Below, piece after piece: positions 63,899-64,000 of a stretch of 64,000 nucleotides of DNA. The stretch is from contig OZ012696.1 of the NCBI GenBank assembly GCA_963942565.1, positions 25,630,732 to 25,694,731 on the forward strand, in the 5' to 3' direction. The position numbers and the translations under genes were made by a program. The notes under the pieces were generated by a model. The model made no database searches, was not told the origin of the DNA, and was given only the letters and a program-made list of their open reading frames with translations. Position 1 is the first letter of the stretch. Every line of letters starts with the position of its first letter. This DNA comes from Maea johnstoni (Eukaryota; Annelida; Polychaeta; Spionida; Magelonidae).

Positions 63899-64000
63899 AC
63901 TTATCTCTTCCAATGCTGAGGCTAGGTTCATCCAAGGCACACAGATGCAAAGATTTTTGTAAATCACCACAACCCTGGCATGTTGGTATTAATTAGATAG
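63899..64000. mobile_element. TTAA-type MITE, family B copy (reverse), cut by window end
   Basis: CTCTTCCAATGCTGAGGC and CCCTGGCATGTTGGTATTAA match the reversed family; the other end lies outside. Confidence 0.65.

Overview
The window is animal genomic DNA: AT-rich, intron-rich and heavily loaded with small DNA transposons, LINEs, SINEs and simple repeats. The two host genes are animal genes, and the repeat style (many MITEs, Merlin, hAT, mariner-like, Harbinger-like and piggyBac-like derivatives, a CR1/L2-group LINE with a PHD-bearing ORF1) suggests a marine invertebrate. I cannot name the species from sequence alone. No viral, LTR-retroelement or Polinton remains were recognised.

Host gene 1 lies on the minus strand from 21732 down past the left edge. 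It is a MORC3/4-type chromatin ATPase: 13 exons are visible with consistent reading phase and at least 489 codons, covering the GHKL ATPase, S5-like and CW zinc-finger domains. Its introns (about 0.3-6 kb) are filled almost from splice site to splice site with MITEs. Host gene 2 lies on the plus strand at 53476-60465. It is the mitochondrial translational activator TACO1 (YebC family), with five coding exons and 315 codons. Its last three exons each have partial tandem copies of themselves nearby, and its stop codon begins a ~108-bp satellite.

Between the genes is accessory DNA: a foldback element at 25.8-33.2 kb split by a ~6.5-kb LINE on the minus strand (ORF1 with PHD finger, endonuclease, reverse transcriptase, all decayed); an assembly gap (33801-34000); a microsatellite; a self-complementary array; a ~4.8-kb giant foldback with a mariner-like MITE nested in it (35.3-40.0 kb); a 150-bp satellite (40.5-41.3 kb); a broken Mutator-like transposase joined to a YqaJ-type nuclease with PHD-finger coding sequence upstream (41.9-46.8 kb); and a second LINE (48.6-52.1 kb) whose RNase H region is split by a transposon built of perfectly palindromic 18-bp repeats.

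The observations most worth a second look are the Mutator-YqaJ-PHD cassette, the palindrome-satellite transposon with its 6-bp target duplication, the exon-edge duplications in TACO1, and a MORC splice donor whose bases +3 to +7 are a transposon target-site duplication.
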